Part shown: positions 14,933-23,276 of the stretch, piece by piece
Layout: the number at the start of each line of letters is the position of its first letter
Numbering within the stretch: position 1 is the stretch's first letter
From: JAJPGZ01 sp038229295
Lineage (GTDB): Bacteria > Verrucomicrobiota > Verrucomicrobiia > Chthoniobacterales > UBA10450
Direction: 5' to 3'
Assembly (NCBI GenBank): GCA_038229295.1
Contig: JBBROO010000010.1
Coordinates: forward strand, 1-64,000
Length of the DNA: 64,000 bases
Program-made: the position numbers and the translations under genes
Notes under the pieces: model-generated
Databases searched by the model: none
Seen by the model: only the letters and a program-made list of their open reading frames with translations
What the model was told of the DNA's origin: nothing

Positions 14933-16864
14933 TTAGGGCGAATGCGAACGAAAACGACTTTCGCTCGCCTTCGCCAGGCGAAGATTCTCGATGGCTCCAC
15001 GGGAACGCGGGTCGAGCCGCAGCGCTTCCTCGTATTCCAGAATCGCTTGTGAGGTTTTGCCTTCGCGCACGAAAACATTGCCGAGATTTAGGTGCACGTC
15101 GGACTTCGTCGGCTGAAGTTTTGCCGCTTCTTCAAAATGCGCTTTCGCCTGAGCGATGTCGCCTTTGACAAACAACACCGTGCCCAGGTCGCAATGCGCA
15201 TCAGCCAGTTTCGGATCGACCCGCAGAGCGCGTTCGTATTGCGCGATCGCTTCATCAGCTTGGCCGCGCTTGTCCAAAAACGCGCCGTAATTATAAATCA
15301 CGCGGGCCGATCTGGGATTCATCCGGATAGCGGTTTGATATTCTGCCTCCGCTTCTTCGTCGTGGCCGGTTTGCTCGAGCAGATAAGCATGAGCAGAACG
15401 CAATTCCGTCTCGTGCGGTTCGAGTCGCAATCCCTCACGAAAATGCGCTTCCGCCGCATCGTATTTTCGTTGTCCCGCCAGCAGGCGCGCAAAGTTGATG
15501 TGGACTTTTGCGTAAGTGGGATCGAAGCGAAGCGCGGTGTTGTATTGTTCGGCCGCGTCATCGGGCCGCCCGGAATTTTGTAACGCCGCACCGTAGTTAA
15601 AGTGCGCACGCGCCCCGGTTGGAAGATCGGCCACGATCCATCCCGAGCGCTCGACTTCGGAGGAGACTCCGCGTTTTTGGCCGAGCCACATCGCGCCTAA
15701 CGGCAACACAAAAGCGAGGGCCCATTTCGAGCTGTGCCATAACCAGCTCGGAAGAAACCCGTTTTGGGCAACGTCGGCGCCGCCCGTTAGGCCAAGTGAT
15801 TGGCGCGTCGCTTTCTCGCGCACTTTCCAGATGAATCCGTCGTAATAAAAATGGAGAAGTCCAGACGCGGCGACGACACCGGTAAGCAGACGTTTCGCGG
15901 TGTCGAGGCCGACATGCGTGCTAAAGTAACCGAGCGAGCCGTAGGCGAAAACAAGACCGATATATAACCCGATCAACGATCCGCTGCGCCGAAAAACAAA
16001 GCGCATGAATCCGCCGATGGTGCTGTCCTTCTCGACGCGGTTTCGGTTGTAGATCCAGACGAGCGAAAGGTATTGCACATCGTGAAACACTTCGAACAAC
16101 GCGATGCCGGCAAGAATATTCGTGACGCCATTATTGCAATACCACCAGAAGCTGATGCTCGTCGTGAGCAGCGCGAGTTTCACCGGGTTCTGTCGTTTCC
16201 CCTGCAGCCACATCCAGACGAACGTCGCCAAAAATAAGATCGACATGGTGATGGCGAGAACGAGAACGCCTTGTTGCAAACCGCGAATGATTCCCGGCGC
16301 AATGAATGGGCCGCCGCTCTCGTAAAATGCATCGAGTGTATCGGTCATTCGTTGCGGGGAGAGAATCACCGACGCGGCAAACCAAACGCCGCACGTAAAA
16401 AAATCCAGCCGGCGGGTGAGCGCGGCGAACGAACCCATTTTCGCATCGTAGATTCGGCAAAAGCCGTAGGTCTGCATCATGCCGTGCCAGACGCCCCAGA
16501 CGAAAACCGCGAGCACGATTCCCTTGAGGTCCCACCAATAAAACCCGACGCAGACCGACGCGAGAAAGATGGGAGCGATGATGAAGCGCCAGCGAAATCG
16601 CTCGAACAATGCGCGATCGCCATACGCGCGGATCATGCCCGGCAGGTGATGACCCATCGCGCCAAACGCGGCCACGAAGATGTAAATGTCCTGCGCGCTC
16701 CAACGCGCTTGCGCCAGTGCGAACATCGGCACGAGCAACAACGGCGTGCCGACGTAAAGGAGAAGATCGCGCCAGCTATTTAAGATCCACAAGTTCCGTT
16801 TCGACGTGGTGGCGGGAACCGGGGGGACGGTCTGGGGTCGGGAAAATGCGGTGACGTGTTGCAT
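14933..16864 (-). CDS. polytopic membrane protein with C-terminal TPR repeats
   Basis: A 643-residue protein. Residues about 25-370 hold eight to ten membrane helices with conserved His/Trp positions (GAMGHHLPGMIRAYGDRALFERF; WGVWHGMMQTYGF; FEVFHDVQYLSLVW). After one more hydrophobic segment near 390, residues about 410-630 contain six or so TPR units (for example NYGAALQNSGRPDDAAEQYNTAL). The membrane part resembles an unnamed Verrucomicrobial family. The histidines facing the membrane suggest a redox or hydroxylase role, which is inference. The TPR part probably binds partner proteins. The next gene begins in the same frame right after its stop. Confidence 0.7.
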   Translation of the reverse strand: MQHVTAFSRPQTVPPVPATTSKRNLWILNSWRDLLLYVGTPLLLVPMFALAQARWSAQDIYIFVAAFGAMGHHLPGMIRAYGDRALFERFRWRFIIAPIFLASVCVGFYWWDLKGIVLAVFVWGVWHGMMQTYGFCRIYDAKMGSFAALTRRLDFFTCGVWFAASVILSPQRMTDTLDAFYESGGPFIAPGIIRGLQQGVLVLAITMSILFLATFVWMWLQGKRQNPVKLALLTTSISFWWYCNNGVTNILAGIALFEVFHDVQYLSLVWIYNRNRVEKDSTIGGFMRFVFRRSGSLIGLYIGLVFAYGSLGYFSTHVGLDTAKRLLTGVVAASGLLHFYYDGFIWKVREKATRQSLGLTGGADVAQNGFLPSWLWHSSKWALAFVLPLGAMWLGQKRGVSSEVERSGWIVADLPTGARAHFNYGAALQNSGRPDDAAEQYNTALRFDPTYAKVHINFARLLAGQRKYDAAEAHFREGLRLEPHETELRSAHAYLLEQTGHDEEAEAEYQTAIRMNPRSARVIYNYGAFLDKRGQADEAIAQYERALRVDPKLADAHCDLGTVLFVKGDIAQAKAHFEEAAKLQPTKSDVHLNLGNVFVREGKTSQAILEYEEALRLDPRSRGAIENLRLAKASESRFRSHSP

Positions 16865-17000
16865 CTGCGCGAGGGATAGGTTGTCTTAACTACGGCGAAA
16901 AATCAACGCCGCTCGGAAACCGTGCACGTTGCTAACATATTTCGATGCACGTGATTTTATTTGGTGAAACGAACTTACTGTGACAACTAACCCGGGCACC

Positions 17001-17423
17001 ATGGCAAAACAAAAAGAGCAGCGGAATTTCATCTCCGTCATTCAAGACGCGTTCAGTAAATTCGCGCGGCGATCTTCCGCCGTCCTCGGCAGCGCGTGGT
17101 CTTTTACCGGTGCCATTCTCATCATCGTCGTCTGGGCATTGACCGGCCCGACCTTTCATTTCTCCGACACGTGGCAGCTCATCATCAATACCGGCACGAC
17201 CATCGTCACATTCCTGATGGTCTTCTTGATTCAGAACACGCAAAACCGCGACGCCCAAGCGGTCCATCTCAAACTCGACGAGCTCATCCGCGCGATCGAG
17301 CCGGCCCGAGATCGACTTGTCGATCTTGAAAACATGTCCGAAGACGAGATGAAGAAACTGGAAAAGGAATTCGAACGCGTCCGCAAAAAGGCGGACAAGA
17401 TGGACGACGTCGCGACCGAATAA
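17001..17423 (+). CDS. low-affinity iron permease-like membrane protein
   Basis: I chose ATG 17001 (MAKQKEQRNFISVIQ); a GTG at 16980 would add seven residues. The 140-residue protein has two transmembrane helices (GSAWSFTGAILIIVVWALTG and NTGTTIVTFLMVFLIQNTQNRD) and a charged helical tail, the pattern of the bacterial 'low affinity iron permease' family. QNTQNRDAQAVHLKLDELIRA is its signature. Despite the name, iron transport is poorly supported for bacterial members. It stands alone between two divergent or convergent units. Confidence 0.85.
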   Translation: MAKQKEQRNFISVIQDAFSKFARRSSAVLGSAWSFTGAILIIVVWALTGPTFHFSDTWQLIINTGTTIVTFLMVFLIQNTQNRDAQAVHLKLDELIRAIEPARDRLVDLENMSEDEMKKLEKEFERVRKKADKMDDVATE

Positions 17424-17432
17424 GGCAGCGAT

Positions 17433-18107
17433 TTACGAAATCGGGTCCGGCTTTTTCGCTTGGCCCGTCCGCACAAAAGTTTTTCCACTCGGGCAAAGAC
17501 GAAAGATTTCGCATTGCGTGCAATCCGGTTTGCGCGCGAAACAACGGCGACGCCCGTGCCAGATGAGCCAGTGACTCCAGATCGCCCAATGCTTCTTCGG
17601 GACCAACTTCATCAGGTCGAGCTCGATCTTTTCTGGATCGACATGCTTCGTTAGGCGAAGGCGCTGCGACAGACGAATCACATGCGTGTCCACCACGATG
17701 CCTTCGTCTTTATGAAAAGCGTTTCCTAAAACCACATTTGCCGTCTTGCGCCCTACCCCCGGCAATTCCCGCAGTTCCTCCATTGAATCCGGTACGCGTC
17801 CGCCAAATTTCTCGGTGATTGTCGATGTTGCACCGCGGATGCTCTTCGCCTTGTTCCGAAAAAATCCGGTCGACTTGATCGCCTTCTCCAACTCCGCCGG
17901 ACGCGATTGCGCAAAATCTTTGGCGCTGCGATATTTTGCGAACAGCGCCGGCGTTACCAGATTGACGCGCTTGTCCGTGCATTGCGCGGACAGAATCGTC
18001 GCCACCAAAAGCTGCAGTGGAGTTTTGAAATCCAGCTCGCAGTGTGCGCCCGGATAAACTTCCGGGAAGACTTCCACTAATTGCACGACACGTTCGCGGG
18101 CCGTCAT
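17433..18107 (-). CDS. nth: endonuclease III (DNA glycosylase/AP lyase)
   Basis: A 224-residue base-excision enzyme that removes oxidised pyrimidines. The helix-hairpin-helix LPGVGRKTANVVLGNAF has the catalytic Lys, VVDTHVIRLSQRL has the catalytic Asp, and the C-terminal cluster C-x6-C-x2-C-x5-C (CFARKPDCTQCEIFRLC) binds 4Fe-4S. Length matches E. coli Nth (211). The gene ends 10 bases from the iron permease-like stop (convergent). It lies 12 bases downstream of hflX on the same strand and probably shares its transcript. Confidence 0.96.
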   Translation of the reverse strand: MTARERVVQLVEVFPEVYPGAHCELDFKTPLQLLVATILSAQCTDKRVNLVTPALFAKYRSAKDFAQSRPAELEKAIKSTGFFRNKAKSIRGATSTITEKFGGRVPDSMEELRELPGVGRKTANVVLGNAFHKDEGIVVDTHVIRLSQRLRLTKHVDPEKIELDLMKLVPKKHWAIWSHWLIWHGRRRCFARKPDCTQCEIFRLCPSGKTFVRTGQAKKPDPIS

Positions 18108-18119
18108 CGCTGCAAACTT

Positions 18120-19391
18120 CTACGCGCTGGCAAACCGCGCCAGCTTTTGCTCGAGCTGCGGCGGCACGTTAGCCACGATGACCGCGTCGTCGCCATCGTA
18201 TTGCAACTCGAGCACATGACCGACGCGGTGAATCTCCGCCAGCAGCGCCGATTCGTTAGTCGGAATGCGAAAACGCAACCGCAAGCGCCAAGACTCGAGC
18301 GCGTGCTGCAATGTCTGCACCAGATTCGTCACCCCTTCACCGGTGCGCGCCGAGATTGAGACGCTGCCGGGAAATCGTTTCAGATACGATTCGGCCAGTT
18401 CCCGATCGTTCAACTTGTCGATCTTGTTGAAGACGATCACCGTTTGCTTGCCGAATGCCTCCAGCTCTTTAACCACGCTTTCCACCGCCGCCATCTGCTC
18501 GTCCACCCGCGGGTGTGAAAGATCGACAACGTGAATGAGCAGGTCGGCTTCATGCACTTCTTCGAGCGTCGCCTTGAAGCTCTCGATCAATGTGTGCGGC
18601 AACTTCCGCAGAAATCCGACCGTGTCGGTGAGCAACACGCGCTGCTTGTTAGGCAAAGTAAAACTGCGCGTTGTCGGATCGAGCGTCGCGAAGAGCTTGT
18701 CCTCGGCGACAAGGCCCGCGCCGGTGAGCAAATTCAGCAAAGTCGATTTGCCTGCGTTCGTGTAACCGATAACCGACGCAACCGGCCATTGATGTCGCTT
18801 GCGTCCCTCGCGCTGCACCGCGCGCGTTTTCCGCACGGACTCGAGCTCGCGCTCCAAACGCGCGATGCGTTCCTGCACGCGCCGTCGATCCACTTCCAAT
18901 TGCGTTTCCCCCGGGCCGCGCATGCCGATGCCACCGGTCTGGCGAGAAAGATGTTCCCACATCCTCGTTAGGCGCGGCAGAAGATATTGCAATTGCGCCA
19001 GCTCGATTTGCAATCGGCCTTCGCGACTGCGCGCGCGTTGCGCGAAGATGTCGAGAATGAGTTGCGTGCGATCGATCACTTTGCGCGCGAGCAATGTTTC
19101 CAGATTCCGCCCCTGCGCCGGCGAAAGTTCGTCATCGAAGATCACCGAAGTTACTTGTCGATCTTGCAACGAATCTTTGATCAGCTCCGCTTTGCCTTTG
19201 CCAATGTAATAAGGTGCGGTCGGCTTTTGCAGCTTTTGCGTGACTGTTTCAACGACGACAGCGCCGGCCGAGTTCGCCAGCTCCGCCAATTCTTCGAGCG
19301 AATCTTTCAAGTCCCACTTCGACACCCCGGCCGTTTCCAACCCGACCAAGATAGCGCGCTCGTGGTTTTTTTGCGGACGTGTTTCGATCAT
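18120..19391 (-). CDS. hflX: ribosome-associated GTPase HflX
   Basis: The start at ATG 19391 overlaps the miaA stop (ATGA) and gives 423 residues; an ORF reaching back to 19556 is only the miaA antiframe. The N-terminal HflX domain carries GMRGPGETQLEVDRRR. The G domain has GYTNAGKSTLLN (G1), DTVGFLRKLP (G3) and NKIDKLN (G4). HflX splits or rescues stalled ribosomes under heat stress. The miaA-hflX order is the conserved E. coli arrangement, but hfq is missing between them; an RRM protein gene sits upstream instead. Confidence 0.95.
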   Translation of the reverse strand: MIETRPQKNHERAILVGLETAGVSKWDLKDSLEELAELANSAGAVVVETVTQKLQKPTAPYYIGKGKAELIKDSLQDRQVTSVIFDDELSPAQGRNLETLLARKVIDRTQLILDIFAQRARSREGRLQIELAQLQYLLPRLTRMWEHLSRQTGGIGMRGPGETQLEVDRRRVQERIARLERELESVRKTRAVQREGRKRHQWPVASVIGYTNAGKSTLLNLLTGAGLVAEDKLFATLDPTTRSFTLPNKQRVLLTDTVGFLRKLPHTLIESFKATLEEVHEADLLIHVVDLSHPRVDEQMAAVESVVKELEAFGKQTVIVFNKIDKLNDRELAESYLKRFPGSVSISARTGEGVTNLVQTLQHALESWRLRLRFRIPTNESALLAEIHRVGHVLELQYDGDDAVIVANVPPQLEQKLARFASA

Positions 19392-20110
19392 CCCTGTTCG
19401 GCGAACGCGCGAGCGGCGCGTTGCGAAATCCATTTCACAGCCTGGCTGTGAGTGAGCGGCGATAAGTTCAGCTGCTCGAACGTAGTTTGATTGCGAAACC
19501 AGGTCAATTGCCGCTTCGCATATTGGCGCGTCGCTTGCTGGATTTTTTCGATGCACTGCAAGATCGACATCTTGCCCTCGAGATGTTCGCGGATTTCGCG
19601 GAGACCGATCATCTTCGCTGCGGTCTTGCTCATCGACGCGGTATTTTTCGCTTCTTCGACTGCGCCATTCGCAAACATCGATTCCACGCGCTGATTGATG
19701 CGCGCGTAAAGCTCGTCGCGATCGCGAAACACGAACACACCGTCAAAGTTAGCACGGACCTTCTTCCAATCATCCGTTAGGCCATGCGTGAGCGCTTTCA
19801 CATAAAGACCGCTGCCGCCGGCGACAATTGCGTTTTTGCCCCGCGCGCGAATGTCGGCCAACGCATCGAGCGCGAAACGACGGAATTTGTCCGCGTTCAT
19901 CTCCTGCAAGATCGACACTGTGCCGATGAGATGATGTCGCGCCTTAGTTAGGGTAATTGGGTCCGGCTTGGCCGTGAGAACCGGAAAGTCTTCGTAAATC
20001 TGAAACGCATCCGCGCTGATGATCTCGGCATCGAGCTCGCGCGCAACGTCCGCCGCGAGCTCCGATTTTCCGGTCGCGGTCGGGCCGACGATAAAGAAGA
20101 CGCCGCGCAT
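19388..20110 (-). CDS. miaA: tRNA dimethylallyltransferase (short form)
   Basis: A 240-residue enzyme that adds the dimethylallyl group to A37 of tRNAs reading U-starting codons. The P-loop GPTATGKSE, the DAFQIYEDFPVLTAKP segment (usual DSMQVY), HHLIG, GGSGLYVKAL, and the C-terminal RQYAKRQLTWFRNQ are all present. It is about 60-70 residues shorter than E. coli MiaA (316), mostly in the middle insert, but has no frameshift. Two interspersed 10-mers (19560, 19908) are read as SILQ in both places, one within a conserved region, so they replace family-typical residues. Confidence 0.9.
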   Translation of the reverse strand: MRGVFFIVGPTATGKSELAADVARELDAEIISADAFQIYEDFPVLTAKPDPITLTKARHHLIGTVSILQEMNADKFRRFALDALADIRARGKNAIVAGGSGLYVKALTHGLTDDWKKVRANFDGVFVFRDRDELYARINQRVESMFANGAVEEAKNTASMSKTAAKMIGLREIREHLEGKMSILQCIEKIQQATRQYAKRQLTWFRNQTTFEQLNLSPLTHSQAVKWISQRAARAFAEQG

Positions 20111-20123
20111 CAGCGTGAAAGCA

Positions 20124-20163
20124 AAACCGGGAGACCGGCGTTTGTCACCGCGTCTCCCGGTTT
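20124..20163 (-). terminator. hairpin terminator after the RRM gene
   Basis: Perfect 12-base arms (AAACCGGGAGAC at 20124-20135, complement at 20152-20163) flank a 16-base loop. On the minus strand the hairpin ends in a T-rich stretch and lies 17 bases after the RRM gene's stop, just before miaA. It separates the two transcription units. Confidence 0.8.
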
Positions 20164-20179
20164 GAAAACGGAATCCTGA

Positions 20180-20731
20180 TTATTCTTGCGGCTGATGTTC
20201 GCTCGTCTTCGCGCCGCTGACCACGAGTTTGCGCCCGAGGAATTCTTTGTCGTGCAATTCGTCGACGGCGCGTTTCGCCTCCTCGGTCGTTTGCATTTGG
20301 ACAAAGGCGAATCCTTTCGAGCGCTGATTGTGGCGATAGGTCACAACCTCCGCGTTCTGGACGTGGCCCACGCCGTTGAATAGCTCGAAGAGATCGCTCT
20401 CCGTTGCGTCGAACGACAAATTGCCGACGTAAAGACGCGGCGATGTCACTTCGATCGGCTCCGGTTTCCGCGGTTGCGGCCGGACTTGTTGCTGTTGTGG
20501 TTGCGATTGCTGCGGCCGTTGTTGATACGACTGCTGCGAACCGTTGTTAGATGCTGCGACTGGCTTGCTCGCGCGTTCGCCGTTTCCGAAAAGCGATGCC
20601 ACGATGCGTTGCCAGAATGTTTTCTTGGGAGCTTTCGCCGTCGCAGATTGATACTGCGGCCGTCGGTCGCCCCTTCGTCGAGAGCCGCCGCGCGAACGGC
20701 GCGGGCGTCTCCCGGATGAATGAGAGTTCAT
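20180..20731 (-). CDS. RRM-domain RNA-binding protein
   Basis: A 183-residue protein. Residues 1-30 are Arg/Gly-rich, about 65-95 are Gln/Pro-rich and disordered, and about 98-175 form one RNA recognition motif with RNP2 (LYVGNLSF) and RNP1 (KGFAFVQM). Bacterial single-RRM proteins of this kind (the Rbp family of cyanobacteria) bind RNA and are often cold-induced. Here the extra basic N-terminus and Q-rich linker resemble eukaryote-like RNPs and could support condensate or polysome association (inference). It has its own terminator and a long 411-base leader region with a hairpin. Confidence 0.9.
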   Translation of the reverse strand: MNSHSSGRRPRRSRGGSRRRGDRRPQYQSATAKAPKKTFWQRIVASLFGNGERASKPVAASNNGSQQSYQQRPQQSQPQQQQVRPQPRKPEPIEVTSPRLYVGNLSFDATESDLFELFNGVGHVQNAEVVTYRHNQRSKGFAFVQMQTTEEAKRAVDELHDKEFLGRKLVVSGAKTSEHQPQE

Positions 20732-20869
20732 GTTGGTCCTCTGTGTTTACCCAATTTTTTAATGGATGGAGCGCATGTGAAAATGCACGGTCCGCGACGC
20801 GCCGACCTCGAAAGGTCCATTCAAGCAAATTGCCATCGTTCTGCGACGCCATCGGAAACTCCATCACGT

Positions 20870-20912
20870 CATGTCGGGAAGAAGCGACGGAATCGTAAAG
20901 ATTCCCGACATG
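20870..20912. promoter_or_regulatory. inverted repeat upstream of the RRM gene
   Basis: Perfect 11-base arms CATGTCGGGAA (20870-20880) and its complement (20902-20912), with a 21-base spacer, lie about 140 bases upstream of the RRM gene start. It could be an operator, a leader hairpin or the end of an unseen short transcript. There is no coding gene in the 411 bases between 20732 and 21142 other than this and element B copy 1. Confidence 0.45.
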
Positions 20913-21025
20913 CGGCGTAATTATCGGCGGCACCGGGGCGATTGCAAGTGGAAGGAAAATCCGCGGTTTTGGGCGAATGATGATGTCGATCTTGCACCGC
21001 CCCGGCGGGGTCGATCTTCCACCTC

Positions 21026-21138
21026 TGTCATCCCGAACGGAGTGAGGGACCTCTCAGTTGCTGAGAGATCACACAAATTTTGTGTGACGTGACCGGCAGT
21101 TGTGAGGTCCCTCACCGTCTTCGCGGTTCGGGATGACA
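21026..21138. repeat. palindromic element B, copy 1
   Basis: A 113-base imperfect palindrome beginning TGTCATCCCGAACGG and ending with its complement. Internally it has GAGGGACCTCTCA and a central CACACAAATTTTGTGTG hairpin. It abuts the 3' end of the sulfotransferase gene. Copy 2 at 22186-22297 lies on the other side of that gene in opposite orientation. Confidence 0.85.
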
Positions 21139-21142
21139 ATCG

Positions 21143-22144
21143 CTAGTGTTTGAATCGATCCCGCAATGAATACGCGCGCGACTTGAGATATTCGCGCGGT
21201 CGTTCACCGCGAATCGGCTTAAACCAATTTCGCAGTGAACGCCGGCTCAGTCGCGGCTCGTAACCAAATTCCGGCATGAGATCGCCGCAATGCCATTCGA
21301 CCCAACCGATTTCTTCCTCGCTCAATTCGTTTTCCCAACGTGTCAGGGGTTCCGCGCTGATGTTTGAGAAATTTCCACTCGCCGCCGAGTTGCCCGACCA
21401 AAGCTGACCCACCTTCGTCGGCTTAAGCACGATTTGGGGATCGAATGCGATCTCGAGAAATGCGCAAACTTTTTCCATCACGATAGCCGGTTCGCGCACC
21501 ACCTGTTCGTACGGCACAACGAATCCGGGAATTTCTCCGCGTTGCGCGCGCTGCGCCAGTTTTGCGGCGATGCGCCAATGCGCGATGACGTAGTAGACCG
21601 AAAATCTTTTTGTGTTTCGCGTGCGCTCGAGCGCGATTTGCGCGGCCAGGATCGCGCGCGGATCGCGCATCGTGACCAGGAATTTTGCCTGCGGGAAACG
21701 CGCTAAGATCGACATGAGATAATTGCGATTCGCCGGCGTCTTCTCCACCCAGCGTTTCACCGCATCGAGCGAAAGGCCGAGCGTGTTCGCGTACGATTCA
21801 ATCATGAGCACGAGCAGATCGCGCTCGACATTCACCGGATCAAACGCGGCGCGCTCGAACGTTTCCAAAAATTTTCGCTGCGGGAAATCTTTGTAATCGT
21901 GTTTGCCGGGCCGCTGTTGCCCACCGAACAAGATTTTCGCGAACGACTTCTGCGTGAGATAATCAAACTGCGCGCGCCGGCCGGCATCGCCGAATTTTGT
22001 CAGCACCGTCGGGAAGTAGGCCGTCTCCTGCGGAAAGACGAGCAGCTCGGGATGTCCATCGAGCAGCGAGATGAGCAGCGTCGTTCCCGATTTTGCCTGG
22101 CCGGCGATGAAACAAGCGCGCTGATCAAACGGCAAGATCGACAT
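21143..22144 (-). CDS. sulfotransferase family protein
   Basis: A 333-residue enzyme of the Sulfotransfer_3 type. The 5'-phosphosulfate loop is GQAKSGTTLLISLL near residue 15, and the 3'-phosphate site is MRDPRAILAAQIALERT near residue 155. It would move sulfate from PAPS to a carbohydrate or other acceptor. The start codon ATG and the next bases are supplied by an interspersed 10-mer (22134-22143; MSILPFD). The gene is bracketed by two inverted copies of palindromic element B, as if it were a cassette. Nearby sugar-nucleotide and glycosyltransferase genes fit a polysaccharide role (inference). Confidence 0.82.
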   Translation of the reverse strand: MSILPFDQRACFIAGQAKSGTTLLISLLDGHPELLVFPQETAYFPTVLTKFGDAGRRAQFDYLTQKSFAKILFGGQQRPGKHDYKDFPQRKFLETFERAAFDPVNVERDLLVLMIESYANTLGLSLDAVKRWVEKTPANRNYLMSILARFPQAKFLVTMRDPRAILAAQIALERTRNTKRFSVYYVIAHWRIAAKLAQRAQRGEIPGFVVPYEQVVREPAIVMEKVCAFLEIAFDPQIVLKPTKVGQLWSGNSAASGNFSNISAEPLTRWENELSEEEIGWVEWHCGDLMPEFGYEPRLSRRSLRNWFKPIRGERPREYLKSRAYSLRDRFKH

Positions 22145-22185
22145 CGTTATCTCGGCAGATTAGCAGGGTTACGTTTCATCGCGAT

Positions 22186-22297
22186 TGTCATCCCGAGCCG
22201 CGCAGACGGCGAGGGACCTCTCATTTGTCGGCCATGTCACGCAAGTTTGTGTGATTTCTCAGCAAATGAGAGGTCCCTCACTCCGTTCGGGATGACA
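22186..22297. repeat. palindromic element B, copy 2 (inverted relative to copy 1)
   Basis: A 112-base palindrome. Its reverse complement aligns with copy 1 over the whole length (TGTCATCCCGAACGGAGTG start, GAGGGACCTCTCA, CACACAAA centre). It lies in the 172-base gap between the epimerase and sulfotransferase genes, and each side of that gap also carries an AAGATCGACATCGTTAT stretch. Confidence 0.85.
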
Positions 22298-22316
22298 GCG
22301 CAGAAGATCGACATCG

Positions 22317-23276
22317 TTATTTGGCGTGGCCGGCTTGCGACTTCAAAAACCAATCCACAAAGCGCGGCAGACCATCGGCGAACTTTGTCGTCGGATTATA
22401 CCCGAGCAATTTCCGCGCTTTGGAAATGTCGGCGCAAGTCAGCGGCACATCGCCGGCTTGTTCTGGCAAGCGATTGATCTTCGCCTTTTTGCCTAACGAT
22501 TTTTCGATCGCGCCGATCAAATCCTTCAGCTGGATCGTTTCGCTTTCGCCGAGATTAAAAATGTCGAACAACGCGCCTTCGTATGTCAGCGCAGCCATCG
22601 TTCCCTGAATGATGTCGTCGATGTAAGTGTAATCGCGCCGCGTCGTGCCATCTCCGAATTGGTCGATCGCTTCGCCCCTGTCGATCTTGCGGGTGAAATT
22701 ATGGATGGCGAGGTCGGGGCGCTGCCGCGGTCCGTAAACGGTGAAGTAACGCAACGCGACCACGCGCATTTGGTAGAGATGCGAAAATGTCGAACAAAGA
22801 AATTCCGCGCCGATTTTCGTGGCCGCGTAGGGACTGATCGTTTGGGTGAGATGAAAATCTTCCGAGAACGGAACCGTTTTGCAGATGCCGTAAACCGACG
22901 AACTCGATGCGAAGACAAAACGTTGCACATCCGTAGCGCGCGCCGCTTCGAGCAAATGCAAAGTGCCGCTGACATTTGTATCGAAGTAAAGTTGCGGATG
23001 CTGAATCGACGGGCGAACGCCGGCGCGCGCGGCCAGATGCACAATGGTCTCGAATTTTTCGCCGTGAAATACATCGCGCACCGCCCCATTGTCCCGAAGA
23101 TCGACATGATGAATCGCGACGTCTTTGGAAAACGCAGACACGTTGTCGCGTTTGATTTGCGGATCGTAGAAATCGTTGAAGTCGTCGAGGATGGCGACGT
23201 CGTGGCCGGCTGCGAGTAGTTTCTCGACAAGATGCGAGCCGATGAATCCAGCGCCGCCGGTAACGAGAGTCCGCAT
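22317..23276 (-). CDS. NAD-dependent nucleotide-sugar epimerase (UDP-glucuronate 4-epimerase-like)
   Basis: A 319-residue extended SDR protein. It has the Rossmann loop TGGAGFIGSH, DDFNDFYDPQIKRDN (typical of UDP-glucuronate 4-epimerases), and the catalytic Ser/Tyr-x3-Lys (SSSSVYG, PYAATKIGAE). It probably makes UDP-galacturonate or a related sugar for cell-surface polysaccharide. The start region overlaps the divergent M23 peptidase start by 45 bases, so one of the two starts may be placed too far out. The motif copies inside are at 22679 and 23097. Confidence 0.88.
   Translation of the reverse strand: MRTLVTGGAGFIGSHLVEKLLAAGHDVAILDDFNDFYDPQIKRDNVSAFSKDVAIHHVDLRDNGAVRDVFHGEKFETIVHLAARAGVRPSIQHPQLYFDTNVSGTLHLLEAARATDVQRFVFASSSSVYGICKTVPFSEDFHLTQTISPYAATKIGAEFLCSTFSHLYQMRVVALRYFTVYGPRQRPDLAIHNFTRKIDRGEAIDQFGDGTTRRDYTYIDDIIQGTMAALTYEGALFDIFNLGESETIQLKDLIGAIEKSLGKKAKINRLPEQAGDVPLTCADISKARKLLGYNPTTKFADGLPRFVDWFLKSQAGHAK

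Noticed and set aside
21026..22297. Element B pair as a full insertion sequence
   Set aside because: There is no transposase between the copies; the enclosed gene is a sulfotransferase.
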